NCBI GenBank assembly: GCA_018377235.1
Contig: JAGZZT010000009.1
Location: 1-64,000, forward strand
Length of the DNA stretch: 64,000 nt
Origin: Clostridium sp.
GTDB lineage: Bacteria; Bacillota; Clostridia; Lachnospirales; Lachnospiraceae
Reading direction: 5' to 3'
Shown: positions 7,310 through 16,014 of the stretch, one piece after another
Position numbering within the stretch: position 1 is the stretch's first letter
How the letters are laid out: every line of letters starts with the position of its first letter
The notes under the pieces: model-generated
What the model saw: only the letters and a program-made list of their open reading frames with translations
Told to the model about the DNA's origin: nothing
Database searches by the model: none
Made by a program: the position numbers and the translations under genes

Positions 7310-8593
7310 TTGAAAGAAGACGGTCAACATAAATCGTCTGTAATTTTTCATGTGGATGTAAACAGCGCGTTTCTGTCCTGGGAGGCAGTGTACCGGATCC
7401 GGGAGCTGGGAGCGAAGAAGGATCTCAGAGACGAACTGTGTGCCGTAGGAGGGGATCGGCAGGCCCGCCGGGGCATTATTCTGGCCAAGTCCCAGTCTGC
7501 GAAGGGATACGGAGTCCGCACAGGGGAGTCTATTCTGGAGGCGAAGAGAAAATGTCCGAATCTTAAATTGGTTCCGGCTAATTATCATCTGTACAAGCAG
7601 TCCTCAAAGGCCTTTATAAGAATTCTGAAGGAATATTCCCCTGAGGTGGAGCAGTACAGTATTGATGAGGCCTTTATGAATATGACAGGCATGGAAAAGC
7701 TGTTTGGTCCGCCAAAGGAGGCGGCGGAGAATATCAGGGAGAGGATTTTTAAGGAACTGGGTTTTACGGTGAATATCGGTATTTCTTCCAACAAGCTTCT
7801 GGCGAAAATGGCGTCTGATTTTAAGAAGCCAAACCTGGTTCATACGCTGTTTCCTGAGGAGATCCAGGAGAAAATGTGGCCTCTTCCGGTAGGAGAGCTG
7901 TTTTTCGTAGGACGGGCCACGGAGAGCAGTCTGAAACGTCTGGGAATCCGTACCATCGGAGATTTGGCAAAGACGGATCTTGAACTTCTAAAGAGTCATT
8001 TGAAGAAGCATGGGGAGGTCATCTGGAACTTTGCCAATGGCAGGGATGCTGGAGTGATCGAGACGGAGGAGACGGAAAATAAGAATTATGGAAACAGTAC
8101 CACAATTCCATTTGATGTGACTGACGAGGGTACGGCCAGGATTGTGCTGCTTTCCCTGGCGGAGACGGTGGGACGGCGGCTTCGGGCCGGCCATGTAAAG
8201 GCGGAGGGAATTTCTGTTACCATTAAAAATACAGATTTGCGTTCAGTATCGCATCAGGCAGTATTTGAGACTCCCACAAATATCACAGAGGAGATTTACA
8301 GAGCGGCCTGCCGCCTGTTTGAGGAACTGTGGGACGGATCCGCCATCCGTCTTCTGGGGGTTTCTACCAGCCGGATTAAGGAAGAAGGCTGCGCCAGGCA
8401 GATAAATATTTTCGGGGGAGGAACTTACGAGAAGCTGGAGAGACTGGATCACGCGGTGGACGAAATCCGGACAAAATTTGGAAGCGGAGCAGTGATGCGG
8501 GCTTCATTTTTGGAAAAGCCGGTGGCCCCCATGGCTGGCAGGGAGGTTCGGGCGGAGCAGAAGCTGGACTATGAAAACATTGAGATTGACTAG
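7310..8593 (+). CDS. dinB: Y-family DNA polymerase IV (DinB-like)
   Basis: A translesion polymerase. The palm motifs are clear: VIFHVDVNSAFLSW with the first catalytic Asp near residue 16, and YSIDEAFMNM with the Asp-Glu pair. Helix-hairpin-helix residues (KRLGIRTIGDLAKTD) and a little-finger domain ending at residue about 425 complete the family. TTG 7310 is preferred because GAGGTGAG sits 4-11 bases upstream; a GTG at 7301 would add three residues but overlaps that site. The C-terminal tail (REVRAEQKLDYENIEID) lacks an obvious beta-clamp QLxLF motif. Two small genes follow closely and probably share its transcript. Confidence 0.92.
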   Translation: MKEDGQHKSSVIFHVDVNSAFLSWEAVYRIRELGAKKDLRDELCAVGGDRQARRGIILAKSQSAKGYGVRTGESILEAKRKCPNLKLVPANYHLYKQSSKAFIRILKEYSPEVEQYSIDEAFMNMTGMEKLFGPPKEAAENIRERIFKELGFTVNIGISSNKLLAKMASDFKKPNLVHTLFPEEIQEKMWPLPVGELFFVGRATESSLKRLGIRTIGDLAKTDLELLKSHLKKHGEVIWNFANGRDAGVIETEETENKNYGNSTTIPFDVTDEGTARIVLLSLAETVGRRLRAGHVKAEGISVTIKNTDLRSVSHQAVFETPTNITEEIYRAACRLFEELWDGSAIRLLGVSTSRIKEEGCARQINIFGGGTYEKLERLDHAVDEIRTKFGSGAVMRASFLEKPVAPMAGREVRAEQKLDYENIEID

Positions 8594-8625
8594 AAACAGA
8601 CAGAAGATAGAGCAGGTATAAGAGG

Positions 8626-8865
8626 ATGAAAAGAGAGATTGTATTTAAAATGGAGCGCCCCGGCCTGGTGGAAGAAGGCCAGGTGGTGGAGGTCAGCGAG
8701 TCGGTGACTCCTTTTAATGTCAACTATATGATTGAGCCGGCAGTGGCTATGTCAGGGCTGTTCCGTTTAAATAACCGCCTGAAGGCGGATCATGGAACAG
8801 TGAAAAAAATCGAGGAAAATGCCAGAGGCTACTATGTAACGGTAGAATTTGATGAGGAGGAATAA
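8626..8865 (+). CDS. Conserved hypothetical protein downstream of dinB
   Basis: 79 residues, acidic C-terminus (TVEFDEEE), no cysteines of note and no membrane segment. The sequence is beta-rich (EIVFKMERPG, then YYVTVEFDEEE). It starts at ATG 8626, 33 bases after dinB, behind AAGAGG. Small proteins of this kind follow dinB in many Lachnospiraceae, but I know no function. A role with the polymerase or in the damage response is only suggested by position. Confidence 0.7.
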   Translation: MKREIVFKMERPGLVEEGQVVEVSESVTPFNVNYMIEPAVAMSGLFRLNNRLKADHGTVKKIEENARGYYVTVEFDEEE

Positions 8866-8867
8866 AG

Positions 8868-9047
8868 ATGCAGACCATACCAAAAGATCCGATTATGTGT
8901 TTAAGCTTTGTGAATATGCATCTGCGTGACAGTTATAACAGCCTGGAGGAACTGTGCCGCGCCTTTGATGTGAAACAGGAGGAAATCGAGGAACGGTTGG
9001 CCTTTGCAGGCTATACGTATCAGCCGGAGTTAAATCAGTTCCGCTAG
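8868..9047 (+). CDS. DUF4250 family small protein
   Basis: A 59-residue protein beginning MQTIPKDPIMCLSFVNMHL and ending YTYQPELNQFR. The pattern IPKDPxMxLSFVNxxLRD followed by a helix-turn-helix-like segment (SLEELCRAFDVKQEEIEERL) is that of DUF4250, a family common in clostridia. ATG 8868 is two bases after the preceding stop and has GAGGAGGAATAAAG as ribosome binding site, so it is co-translated with its neighbour. The HTH-like region hints at nucleic-acid binding, but the function is unknown. Confidence 0.85.
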   Translation: MQTIPKDPIMCLSFVNMHLRDSYNSLEELCRAFDVKQEEIEERLAFAGYTYQPELNQFR

Positions 9048-9145
9048 TGCGGCGTTTTCATGCGGACGTGCCGCCTTCTGCGCACGGACAGGGGCAGCGC
9101 AGTGTACAGAGATGATAATTTCATGGGAGAAAGGGGGGCAGGGCA

Positions 9146-10675
9146 ATGCCTGATCTGTTTGAAATGGTTATGGAAACAGTTTCTTTGGTGTGGGACTGGA
9201 TTCCAGAACACCTGATATTTGTAAATCTTCTGATGTCTGTGGGCATTGTGTTTTTCCAGCGCAGAGATCCACGGACTGTCTGGGCCTGGCTTTTAGCCCT
9301 CAATTTTATACCAGTATTTGGAATTATTTTTTATCTGCTGTTCTGCCAGGATTTTAAGAAAAGCAGAATGTTCCGGATTAAGGAGGTGGAAGATCGGCTG
9401 AAATGTCCGGCAAAGCTGCAGGAAGACTGCATTAAGACAAGAAACCTGGCTCTTTTGGGGGATCTGGCAGCCGATTATGAGTCTTTGGTTCTCTACAATC
9501 TGGACACCTCCGGGAGCGTTCTTACTATGAATAATAAGGTTCAGATTTTTGCCGATGGGGAGGAAAAATTCCGGGAGCTGAAGGCGGATCTGGAGCAGGC
9601 CAGGGAATATATCCACATGGAGTACTACATTATAAAAAATGACGAGGTGTTTGATTCTATTGCCCCTATCCTCATCCGAAAGGCAGGAGAGGGCGTTCAG
9701 GTGAGAATCCTGGCGGATGGCATGGGGGGACGTTTCATGCCGGGCAGCAGGTGGGAAGCCATGAAGCAGGCAGGAGTCAAAGTTGGAATTTTTTTTCCGC
9801 CGGTACTGGGACGCCTGAACCTGAGAGTGAACTACAGAAATCATAGGAAAATCGTGGTCATTGACGGCCGCTGGGGCTATGTAGGAGGTTTTAACATTGG
9901 ACGGGAATACGTGTCGAAGGAACCGAAGTTTGGCTACTGGCGTGATACCCATCTGAAACTGGGCGGAGAGGCTGTTTTAAGCCTTCAGATACGATTTGCC
10001 CTGGACTGGAATTATGCGGCAGGGGAGAACCTGTTTCAGGATGCCAGATATTTTGAACTTCACATTCCAACGGATCGGCCGGATATGAGAGATGAGTCAG
10101 GAAAGGTATCCTGCGTCCATATCCCGGAGGTGGGAATTCAGATCATTGCCAGTGGGCCTGACACCATGTACCGGCAGATACGGGATAATTATCTGGAACT
10201 CTTTCACAAGGCCAGGAAGCACATTTATATTCAGACGCCTTATTTTGTACCAGATGACGCTGTCTTGTCGGCGCTGCAGATCGCAGCCCGTTCCGGGGTG
10301 GAGGTGCGGCTGATGATTCCCTGTAAACCGGATCACCCCTTTGTCTACTGGGCTACCTACTCTTATGTGGGAGATCTTCTAAGGGCAGGGGCCAGGTGCT
10401 TTACTTATGAGAACGGCTTTCTCCATGCCAAGGGCGTCTGCGTAGACGGCCAGGTGTGCTGCTACGGCACAGCTAATATGGATATACGAAGTTTTGAACT
10501 GAACTTTGAGGTCAACGCGGTAATCTATAATAAGGAAATTACAGGAAAGATGGAGAAAATTTTTGAAAAGGATTTGGAAGTCTGCCGGGAAATTACCAGA
10601 GAAGATTATGAGGCAAGAGGTCTTGTCACCCGCTTCAAAGAACAGTGCAGCAGACTGCTGTCACCGCTTCTATAA
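9146..10675 (+). CDS. cls: Cardiolipin synthase, two PLD domains
   Basis: 509 residues, the normal Cls length. Two N-terminal hydrophobic helices (about 22-37 and 48-67) anchor it in the membrane. Two HKD motifs follow: NHRKIVVIDG with His233, Lys235 and Asp240, and HAKGVCVDG with His427, Lys429 and Asp434. The enzyme condenses two phosphatidylglycerol molecules to cardiolipin and glycerol. The start is ATG 9146 behind AAAGGGGGGCAGGGCA. It is a single gene; a repeat-rich spacer and then plsC, another phospholipid gene, follow. Confidence 0.95.
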   Translation: MPDLFEMVMETVSLVWDWIPEHLIFVNLLMSVGIVFFQRRDPRTVWAWLLALNFIPVFGIIFYLLFCQDFKKSRMFRIKEVEDRLKCPAKLQEDCIKTRNLALLGDLAADYESLVLYNLDTSGSVLTMNNKVQIFADGEEKFRELKADLEQAREYIHMEYYIIKNDEVFDSIAPILIRKAGEGVQVRILADGMGGRFMPGSRWEAMKQAGVKVGIFFPPVLGRLNLRVNYRNHRKIVVIDGRWGYVGGFNIGREYVSKEPKFGYWRDTHLKLGGEAVLSLQIRFALDWNYAAGENLFQDARYFELHIPTDRPDMRDESGKVSCVHIPEVGIQIIASGPDTMYRQIRDNYLELFHKARKHIYIQTPYFVPDDAVLSALQIAARSGVEVRLMIPCKPDHPFVYWATYSYVGDLLRAGARCFTYENGFLHAKGVCVDGQVCCYGTANMDIRSFELNFEVNAVIYNKEITGKMEKIFEKDLEVCREITREDYEARGLVTRFKEQCSRLLSPLL

Positions 10676-10717
10676 TATTTAATTACAGTAAAATCCTCCC
10701 GCCTATGCACGAGAAAA

Positions 10718-11024
10718 AAATTCCAGCCATTTTCAGTGGAGCAGAGAAAAAGGAAACAAAGAAAATTTCCAGTGACTTTAAATGGAACAAGGAACTTTTC
10801 ATTTCTTTTTCGATAAAAAACGAGATGTACCGGGGAAGCGGGGAAAGTTTTCCAGCGACTTTCAGTGGAGCAGAGAAAAAGGAAACAAAGAAAATTTCCA
10901 GTGACTTTAAATGGAACAGGGAACTTTTCATTCCTTTTTCGATAAAAAACGAGATGTACCGGGGAAGCGGGGAAAGTTTTTCAGCGACTTTCAGTGGAGC
11001 AGAGAAAACTTTCCCCGCTTCCCC
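10718..11024. repeat. 129-bp tandem repeats ending in a 20-bp inverted repeat
   Basis: The marker TTCAGTGGAGCAGAGAAAA occurs at 10732, 10861 and 10990, exactly 129 bases apart, giving two nearly identical full units and a partial third. Each unit also contains a diverged half-repeat (TTTCCAGTGACTTTAAATGG beside TTTCCAGCGACTTTCAGTGG). The array ends in a perfect 20-bp inverted repeat, arms 10961-10980 and 11005-11024. Because 129 is a multiple of three, frames stay open on both strands, but no ribosome binding site supports a gene. Confidence 0.9.
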
Positions 11025-11055
11025 TGAATTTACCTATTTTTTCCACATTTCTGAC

Positions 11056-11084
11056 TTGTATTTGCGCCATCCTTTCTATATAAT
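11056..11084 (+). promoter_or_regulatory. Sigma-A promoter for plsC-pheA
   Basis: TTGTAT at 11056-11061 and TATAAT at 11079-11084 are separated by 17 bases, 23 bases before the plsC start. Confidence 0.7.
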
Positions 11085-11107
11085 AGGTAGGACAGAGAGG
11101 TGACAAC

Positions 11108-11878
11108 ATGATAAGATTGATACTGGTAGCAAGCTTTGTAATCGGCTTTTTGCTGTTTTTCTCAGGTGTTTTGTATCGGCTGAAGAAGCTGGGCGAGACA
11201 GATTGGGAGACAGCTGAGTGGAAGAGCTTAAATATCGTAAGACGCGCTTTTTCCGTTATCCTTAAAACTGCGGGAGTGAAAGTAACGGTAAAAGGAGCGG
11301 AGCACATTCCGGCTGATACGCCGGTTCTTTATGTGGGAAACCACAGAAGCTATTTCGACATTCTGGTGGGCTATACGACGGTTCCGGGACTTCTGGGCTT
11401 TGTGGCTAAGAAGGAGATGTTAAAAATACCGCTTTTATCCCAGTGGATGGTTCAGGTGAACTGCCTGTTTATGGATAGACAGAATGTGAAGGAAGGCCTG
11501 AAAACCATTCTCCAGGGAATTGATAAGATCAAGCGAGGGGTATCTATCTGGATTTTCCCGGAAGGAACGAGGAACAGGAACGAGAAAGAGACGGATCTTC
11601 TTCCATTTAAGGAAGGAAGCCTGAAGATTGCAGAGAAGACAGGCTGCCCGGTTATTCCGGTGGCAATTACAGGAACAGCGGATGTATTTGAAAAGCATCT
11701 TCCATGGATTCGTCCAGCCCGCGTGACCATTGAGTTTGGAGAGCCGTTTTTCGTGAAGGAGCTTCCTCCGGAGCAGAAAAAATTCCCGGGAGCCTATACA
11801 CGAGACAGAATACTTGAGATGTTGGAGAAGGAACAGCATGGACTTACAGGAGATCAGGAAGCAGCTGGACAGCATTGA
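11108..11878 (+). CDS. plsC: 1-acyl-sn-glycerol-3-phosphate acyltransferase
   Basis: 256 residues. One N-terminal membrane helix (residues 4-24), then the acyltransferase motif NHRSYFD (His79-x4-Asp84) and the glycerophosphate-binding motif FPEGTRNR (about 150-157), with VIPVAITGT as the later block. It acylates lysophosphatidic acid to phosphatidic acid at the membrane. The ATG at 11108 has GAGAGGTGACAAC upstream. The 3' end overlaps pheA by 41 bases in another frame, so the two genes are transcribed together although their pathways differ. Confidence 0.93.
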   Translation: MIRLILVASFVIGFLLFFSGVLYRLKKLGETDWETAEWKSLNIVRRAFSVILKTAGVKVTVKGAEHIPADTPVLYVGNHRSYFDILVGYTTVPGLLGFVAKKEMLKIPLLSQWMVQVNCLFMDRQNVKEGLKTILQGIDKIKRGVSIWIFPEGTRNRNEKETDLLPFKEGSLKIAEKTGCPVIPVAITGTADVFEKHLPWIRPARVTIEFGEPFFVKELPPEQKKFPGAYTRDRILEMLEKEQHGLTGDQEAAGQH

Positions 11879-12965
11879 TGAAGAGTTTGTCAGACTGTTT
11901 GAGAAGAGAATGAAGCTCTGTGCCGATGTGGCGGAGTTTAAAATAAGGACAGGAAAGGCTGTCTATGATCCTAGGAGAGAGCAGGAGAAAATTGTTGCTG
12001 TCAGGGGCATGGCAGAGGGAGAATTTATGAAGGAAGCAGTCGGAGAGCTGTTTCTTCAGATGATGACTCTCAGCCGCCGGTATCAGTATCGCCTGATGGA
12101 GCAGGTACAGAGCGCTTCTGACTTTGGGTTTCAGAAAGTGGAGGATATTGATAAGAAGCATGTGCGGATTGCCTACCAGGGGCTGGAGGGAGCCTACAGC
12201 CATGCGGCGGTGATTCAGTTCTTTGGGGAACAGGCGGATATGTTCCATGTACGCCGGTTTGAGGATGCGGCGAAGGCTGTATTTGAAGGACGGGCGGATT
12301 ATGCAGTTCTTCCCATTGAGAACTCTTCAGCCGGGGCAGTGTCTGACAACTACGATCTGCTTTTAAAATATGAGAATTACATTGTAGCTGAGGTATTTGT
12401 GCCAGTGTGCCACTGCCTGCTGGGAACACAGGATGCGGAGCTTTCTGATATCAGAACTGTGTTTGCCCATCCTCAGGCATTGATGCAGTCCAGCCAGTAT
12501 CTGAACGCCAGGAAGGACTGGAATCAGACTAGTGTGGAGAATAACGCGGTGGCGGCCAGAAAGGTCAGCGAGGAGGCAGATAAGAGTCAGGCAGCCATTG
12601 CCAGCCGGACAGCGGCAGAGATCTATGGTCTCAAGGTGCTGGCAGAGGGAATTAATCACAACCGTGAGAATACCACCAGATTTTTAATTCTCTCAAAGCA
12701 TCCGGTTTACCGCAGAGATGCGGACAAGGTAAGTATCTGCTTTGAGCTTCCTCACGAGAGCGGAACGCTTTACAATATGCTGAATAATTTTGCATTCAGC
12801 CATCTGAATATGCGTATGATTGAGTCCCGTCCTATTCCGGGCAGAAACTGGGAATACCGGTTTTTCGTGGACATCGAGGGAAATCTGGACGATCCCGATA
12901 TGATCAACGCGTTAAAAGGAATTGCCGGAGAGGCGAACCATATGAGAATTCTGGGAAATTATTAA
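11838..12965 (+). CDS. pheA: Bifunctional chorismate mutase/prephenate dehydratase
   Basis: 375 residues in the usual P-protein order. An AroQ chorismate mutase domain (1-85; LQEIRKQLDSIDEEFVRLF, later SRRYQYRL) is followed by a prephenate dehydratase domain (about 110-290; IAYQGLEGAYSHAA, LPIENSSAGAV, NTTRFLILS) and a C-terminal ACT domain (about 298-370) with the ESRP phenylalanine-binding motif. It converts chorismate through prephenate to phenylpyruvate and is likely feedback-inhibited by phenylalanine through the ACT domain. ATG 11838 with GAGAAGGAACAGC fits; the frame is open a little further upstream but without homology. Confidence 0.94.
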   Translation: MDLQEIRKQLDSIDEEFVRLFEKRMKLCADVAEFKIRTGKAVYDPRREQEKIVAVRGMAEGEFMKEAVGELFLQMMTLSRRYQYRLMEQVQSASDFGFQKVEDIDKKHVRIAYQGLEGAYSHAAVIQFFGEQADMFHVRRFEDAAKAVFEGRADYAVLPIENSSAGAVSDNYDLLLKYENYIVAEVFVPVCHCLLGTQDAELSDIRTVFAHPQALMQSSQYLNARKDWNQTSVENNAVAARKVSEEADKSQAAIASRTAAEIYGLKVLAEGINHNRENTTRFLILSKHPVYRRDADKVSICFELPHESGTLYNMLNNFAFSHLNMRMIESRPIPGRNWEYRFFVDIEGNLDDPDMINALKGIAGEANHMRILGNY

Positions 12966-12988
12966 AGAGAAACACGTGTGACACACGC

Positions 12989-13052
12989 GGTAAGGGGCGC
13001 CCGAAGCAGGCTGGCATTTCCATGCACAGTCCGGCTGCGGGATGCCCCTTCT
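12989..13052 (+). terminator. Possible terminator after pheA
   Basis: AAGGGGC near 12992 pairs with GCCCCTT near 13044 around an inner CCCG/CGGG pairing, followed by CTTCTGT. The T-tract is poor, so termination is uncertain. Confidence 0.4.
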
Positions 13053-13055
13053 TCT

Positions 13056-13093
13056 GTAAAACAGGGGTAAACGGACTGTAAAGGAAGAGTAAA
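13056..13093. promoter_or_regulatory. Pho-box-like operator: four GTAAA elements at 11-bp spacing
   Basis: GTAAA occurs at 13056, 13067, 13078 and 13089, each exactly 11 bases from the next (TTTAC repeats on the minus strand). PhoB and B. subtilis PhoP, both OmpR-family regulators, bind TTTACA/TTAACA-type direct repeats at this spacing. It lies 45 bases before a polyphosphate operon. The spacing is observed; regulator identity is inferred. Confidence 0.65.
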
Positions 13094-13137
13094 GCGGCAG
13101 AGGACAGGAAAAACAGGGAGAGAAAGGATTGATAGAG

Positions 13138-14457
13138 ATGAAACGCCATCTGATTCTGTATAGAAATTTAAAACATGGGGAGCTGTTAGACCGTATGGGA
13201 AGCCTTCTGGAAAAGTATGGCAGGGCGGTTCAGGAAGCAGACAAAATGGAGACTGAGAAATGGGAGGCCGAGGAGGCCTGGTGCGCCGGGGAACTGATTG
13301 CTCTGGCAGACGCGTATGGACTTGAAGGAAATCTGTGGCTCTGCTTTCTGGCTCTCTGCCTGGCTGAGAATGAAAATCCCTACAGTATTGCCAGCGAGAT
13401 CCGTGGGGAGGCAGCAGGGAGCCTGAATCAGTTGGCTCTCCACGATTTTTCCGTGTTCTGGCAGCTCAGCCAGTATGATCTAGGGATACTATCCATGAAG
13501 GAGGTGTGGAACCTGGCGGCAGATTACCAGGCGACGGATCGGAAAAGCCATCAGTTTGACAGTTGTGTGCGGGAGCGGATTTTAAAACTGGCTGCAGAGC
13601 TTTCGCAGGCAGGAAGTCCAGAGGAGTTCCAAAGCAGGACAGCAGAGTTTTACCGGGAATTCGGTGTTGGGAAGTTTGGCTTAAACCAGGCTTTCCGTGT
13701 GATTGGATCGGAGGGAGGGACCCAGATTGAACCGATCACTGGCGTAGAATCGGTGTGCTTAAAAGACCTGGTAGGCTATGGGCGGCAGAAAAAAAAGCTT
13801 GTGGAGAACACAGAGGCCTTTATCGAAGGCAGGGAGGCCAATAACGTCCTGCTGTTTGGAGACAGCGGGACTGGAAAATCCTCCAGTATCAAGGCGGTGC
13901 TCCATGAGTATTATGGAAGAGGCCTGCGCATGATAGAGGTATATAAACATCAGTTTCAGTGCCTGGGAGACATTTTGGAGCAGGTGAAGGACAGGAATTA
14001 TAAATTTATTATCTACATGGATGATCTTTCATTCGAGGAGTATGAAATTGAATATAAGTATTTAAAGGCCATGATCGAGGGAGGGCTGGGAAGAAGACCG
14101 GATAATGTGCTGATCTACGCCACATCCAACCGACGCCATCTGATCCGGGAAAAATTCAGCGATAAGAGGGAGCTGGATGACGATCTGCACCAGAATGACA
14201 CGGTTCAGGAGAAATTGTCCCTGGTAGCCCGGTTCGGCGTAACCATCTACTACGGTGCGCCGGATAAAAAGGAATTTCAGCAGATTGTCAGAACTCTGGC
14301 TTCCAGGCACCATATCTGTATGCCGGAGGAGGAGCTGCTTTTAAAGGCAAATCAGTGGGAACTGAGTCACGGAGGCCTGTCTGGCCGTACAGCGTCCCAG
14401 TTTATCACTCATCTGCTGGGAACAGAACAGATACAGGAGGAAAACTATGGCAATTAA
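13138..14457 (+). CDS. DUF815 family AAA+ ATPase
   Basis: 439 residues. A helical N-terminal half (1-200) has no recognisable motif. The C-terminal half is the DUF815 ATPase: Walker A GDSGTGKSS near 241-249, Walker B-like FIIYMDDLSFE near 290, and ATSNRRHLIREKFSD as sensor-1 region. DUF815 proteins are widespread single AAA+ ATPases of unknown role. ATG 13138 is used, with AGAAAGGA about 10 bases upstream; an in-frame TTG three codons earlier is too close to it. It overlaps ppx by 11 bases and heads a ppx-ppk operon, so a link to polyphosphate is suggested by position. Confidence 0.85.
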   Translation: MKRHLILYRNLKHGELLDRMGSLLEKYGRAVQEADKMETEKWEAEEAWCAGELIALADAYGLEGNLWLCFLALCLAENENPYSIASEIRGEAAGSLNQLALHDFSVFWQLSQYDLGILSMKEVWNLAADYQATDRKSHQFDSCVRERILKLAAELSQAGSPEEFQSRTAEFYREFGVGKFGLNQAFRVIGSEGGTQIEPITGVESVCLKDLVGYGRQKKKLVENTEAFIEGREANNVLLFGDSGTGKSSSIKAVLHEYYGRGLRMIEVYKHQFQCLGDILEQVKDRNYKFIIYMDDLSFEEYEIEYKYLKAMIEGGLGRRPDNVLIYATSNRRHLIREKFSDKRELDDDLHQNDTVQEKLSLVARFGVTIYYGAPDKKEFQQIVRTLASRHHICMPEEELLLKANQWELSHGGLSGRTASQFITHLLGTEQIQEENYGN

Positions 14458-16012
14458 AATGTTTGCGGCAATTGATGTAGGATCCTTTGAGCTGGAGATG
14501 GGGATTTACGAGATTTCTCAGAGTTTCGGGATCAGACAGACCGATCATGTCCGCCATGTCCTTGCTCTTGGAAGAGATACCTATAATGACAGAAAAATCA
14601 GCTATAGCCTGGTAGAAGAGATGTGCCAGGTATTAAAACGCTTTTCTGAGATTATGAAAAGCTACCACATCACAGATTACAGAGCCTATGCCACCAGTGC
14701 CATGCGGGAAGCGAAGAACAGCCAGATTGTGTTAGAGCAGATCAGGGTACGGACGGGCCTGACGGTAAAGTCCATCAACAATTCGGAGCTGAGACTGATG
14801 ACCTACAAGGCAGTAGCCTCCAAGGATGCCGCTTTCCACAAGATTGTACAGAAGGGAACCGCTATTATTGATGTAGGATTTGGGAGTACTCAGATTTCAC
14901 TGTTTGACAAGGACACTCTTGTATCCACCCAGAATGTTGTCCTGGGCGGACTGCGTATCCGTGAGATGATTGCCCACTGGAATTTAAGTCCAGGGGAAAT
15001 GGTACCGGTTATAGAGGAGCTGGTGGATAACGAACTTTACCCGTTTCGCCGGATGTACCTGAAAGAGAAGGAAATTAAAAGCCTGATTGCCACTGGGGAG
15101 AGTATTCTTTTTATGGCTAAGAGCGGAATACGTCATATGGAGTCGGATAGGGTCAGCGCAGAGCAGTTTAAGAGTTTTTACAGAAAACTGTTGTCCATGA
15201 CTGCAGATGAGATTGAGGATGAGTTCGGTATAGACGGGGAATATGCGTCCATTCTGGTGCCGAGCGCCGTTATTTACGGGAGGATCCTGGAGATGACAGG
15301 GGCGGAGACAGTGTGGATTCCTGGAGTCAGTCTCTGTGATGGCATAGCGGCAGAGTATGCCCAGGATAAAAAACTGGTAAAGCTGCGTCATGACTTTAAC
15401 GGGGATATCCTGTCCTCAGCCAGAAATATGGCCAAGCGGTATAAATGCCACGGGGATCATATTCAGGAAGTAGAGCGGCTCAGCGCAGAGCTTTTCGATG
15501 TGACGAAAAAATATCATGGGCTGGGAGAGAGGGAGCGGCTGCTTCTCCGGATTGCGGCCATTCTCCATGACTGTGGCAAATTTATCAGTTCCAGCAGAGA
15601 AACTCAGAGCTGCTATCAGATCATCATGGCCACAGAAATTATCGGTATCTCTCATCTGGAACGAGAGATTGTGGCAAATGTGGTCTATTACTATAATCAG
15701 GATTTTGCCTATGATGCAGTAAAGCTGGAGTCTGACCTGTCCCAATATGAAGGAAGCGGTCTGACCCGCCGGGCAGTGACGATTTTAATTGCCAAGCTGA
15801 CGGCTATTTTAGGCCTGGCTAATGCCATGGACCGAAGCCAGAGACAGAAGTTTGCAGGGGCGTCTATGGCCGTCCGCGATGGAAAGCTTGTGATTACAGC
15901 CAGCTGTCCGGAAACTATTATTCTGGAGCGGGCATCCTTTGAGAATCAGGCAGAGTTTTTTGAGGAAATTTTCGGGCTTCAGCCTGTACTGAAGCACAGG
16001 AGGAGGGTATAG
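14447..16012 (+). CDS. ppx: Exopolyphosphatase/pppGpp phosphohydrolase with HD domain
   Basis: 521 residues. An N-terminal Ppx/GppA fold (residues 5-300) shows the ASKHA phosphate-binding loops AAIDVGSFELEMGIYE and IIDVGFGSTQISLFD, plus TSAMREAKN. The C-terminal part (about 320-500) is an HD domain with AAILHDCGKF, as in long Ppx proteins. It should release orthophosphate from polyphosphate ends and may hydrolyse pppGpp. The start overlaps the DUF815 stop and is preceded by GGAGGAAAACT; ppk follows two bases after its stop, so synthesis and breakdown enzymes are translated from one mRNA. Confidence 0.92.
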   Translation: MAIKMFAAIDVGSFELEMGIYEISQSFGIRQTDHVRHVLALGRDTYNDRKISYSLVEEMCQVLKRFSEIMKSYHITDYRAYATSAMREAKNSQIVLEQIRVRTGLTVKSINNSELRLMTYKAVASKDAAFHKIVQKGTAIIDVGFGSTQISLFDKDTLVSTQNVVLGGLRIREMIAHWNLSPGEMVPVIEELVDNELYPFRRMYLKEKEIKSLIATGESILFMAKSGIRHMESDRVSAEQFKSFYRKLLSMTADEIEDEFGIDGEYASILVPSAVIYGRILEMTGAETVWIPGVSLCDGIAAEYAQDKKLVKLRHDFNGDILSSARNMAKRYKCHGDHIQEVERLSAELFDVTKKYHGLGERERLLLRIAAILHDCGKFISSSRETQSCYQIIMATEIIGISHLEREIVANVVYYYNQDFAYDAVKLESDLSQYEGSGLTRRAVTILIAKLTAILGLANAMDRSQRQKFAGASMAVRDGKLVITASCPETIILERASFENQAEFFEEIFGLQPVLKHRRRV

Positions 16013-16014
16013 AT

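Noticed and set aside
10718..11024. CRISPR array
   Set aside because: The repeats are contiguous 129-bp tandem units without unique spacers, and no cas gene is present. The infB repeats are likewise in-frame coding repeats.
10645..11103. A 152-codon plus-strand frame through the tandem repeats, and an 82-codon minus-strand frame
   Set aside because: Both stay open only because the repeat unit is 129 bases (a multiple of three). The plus frame starts inside cls, has no ribosome binding site and runs through the plsC promoter.
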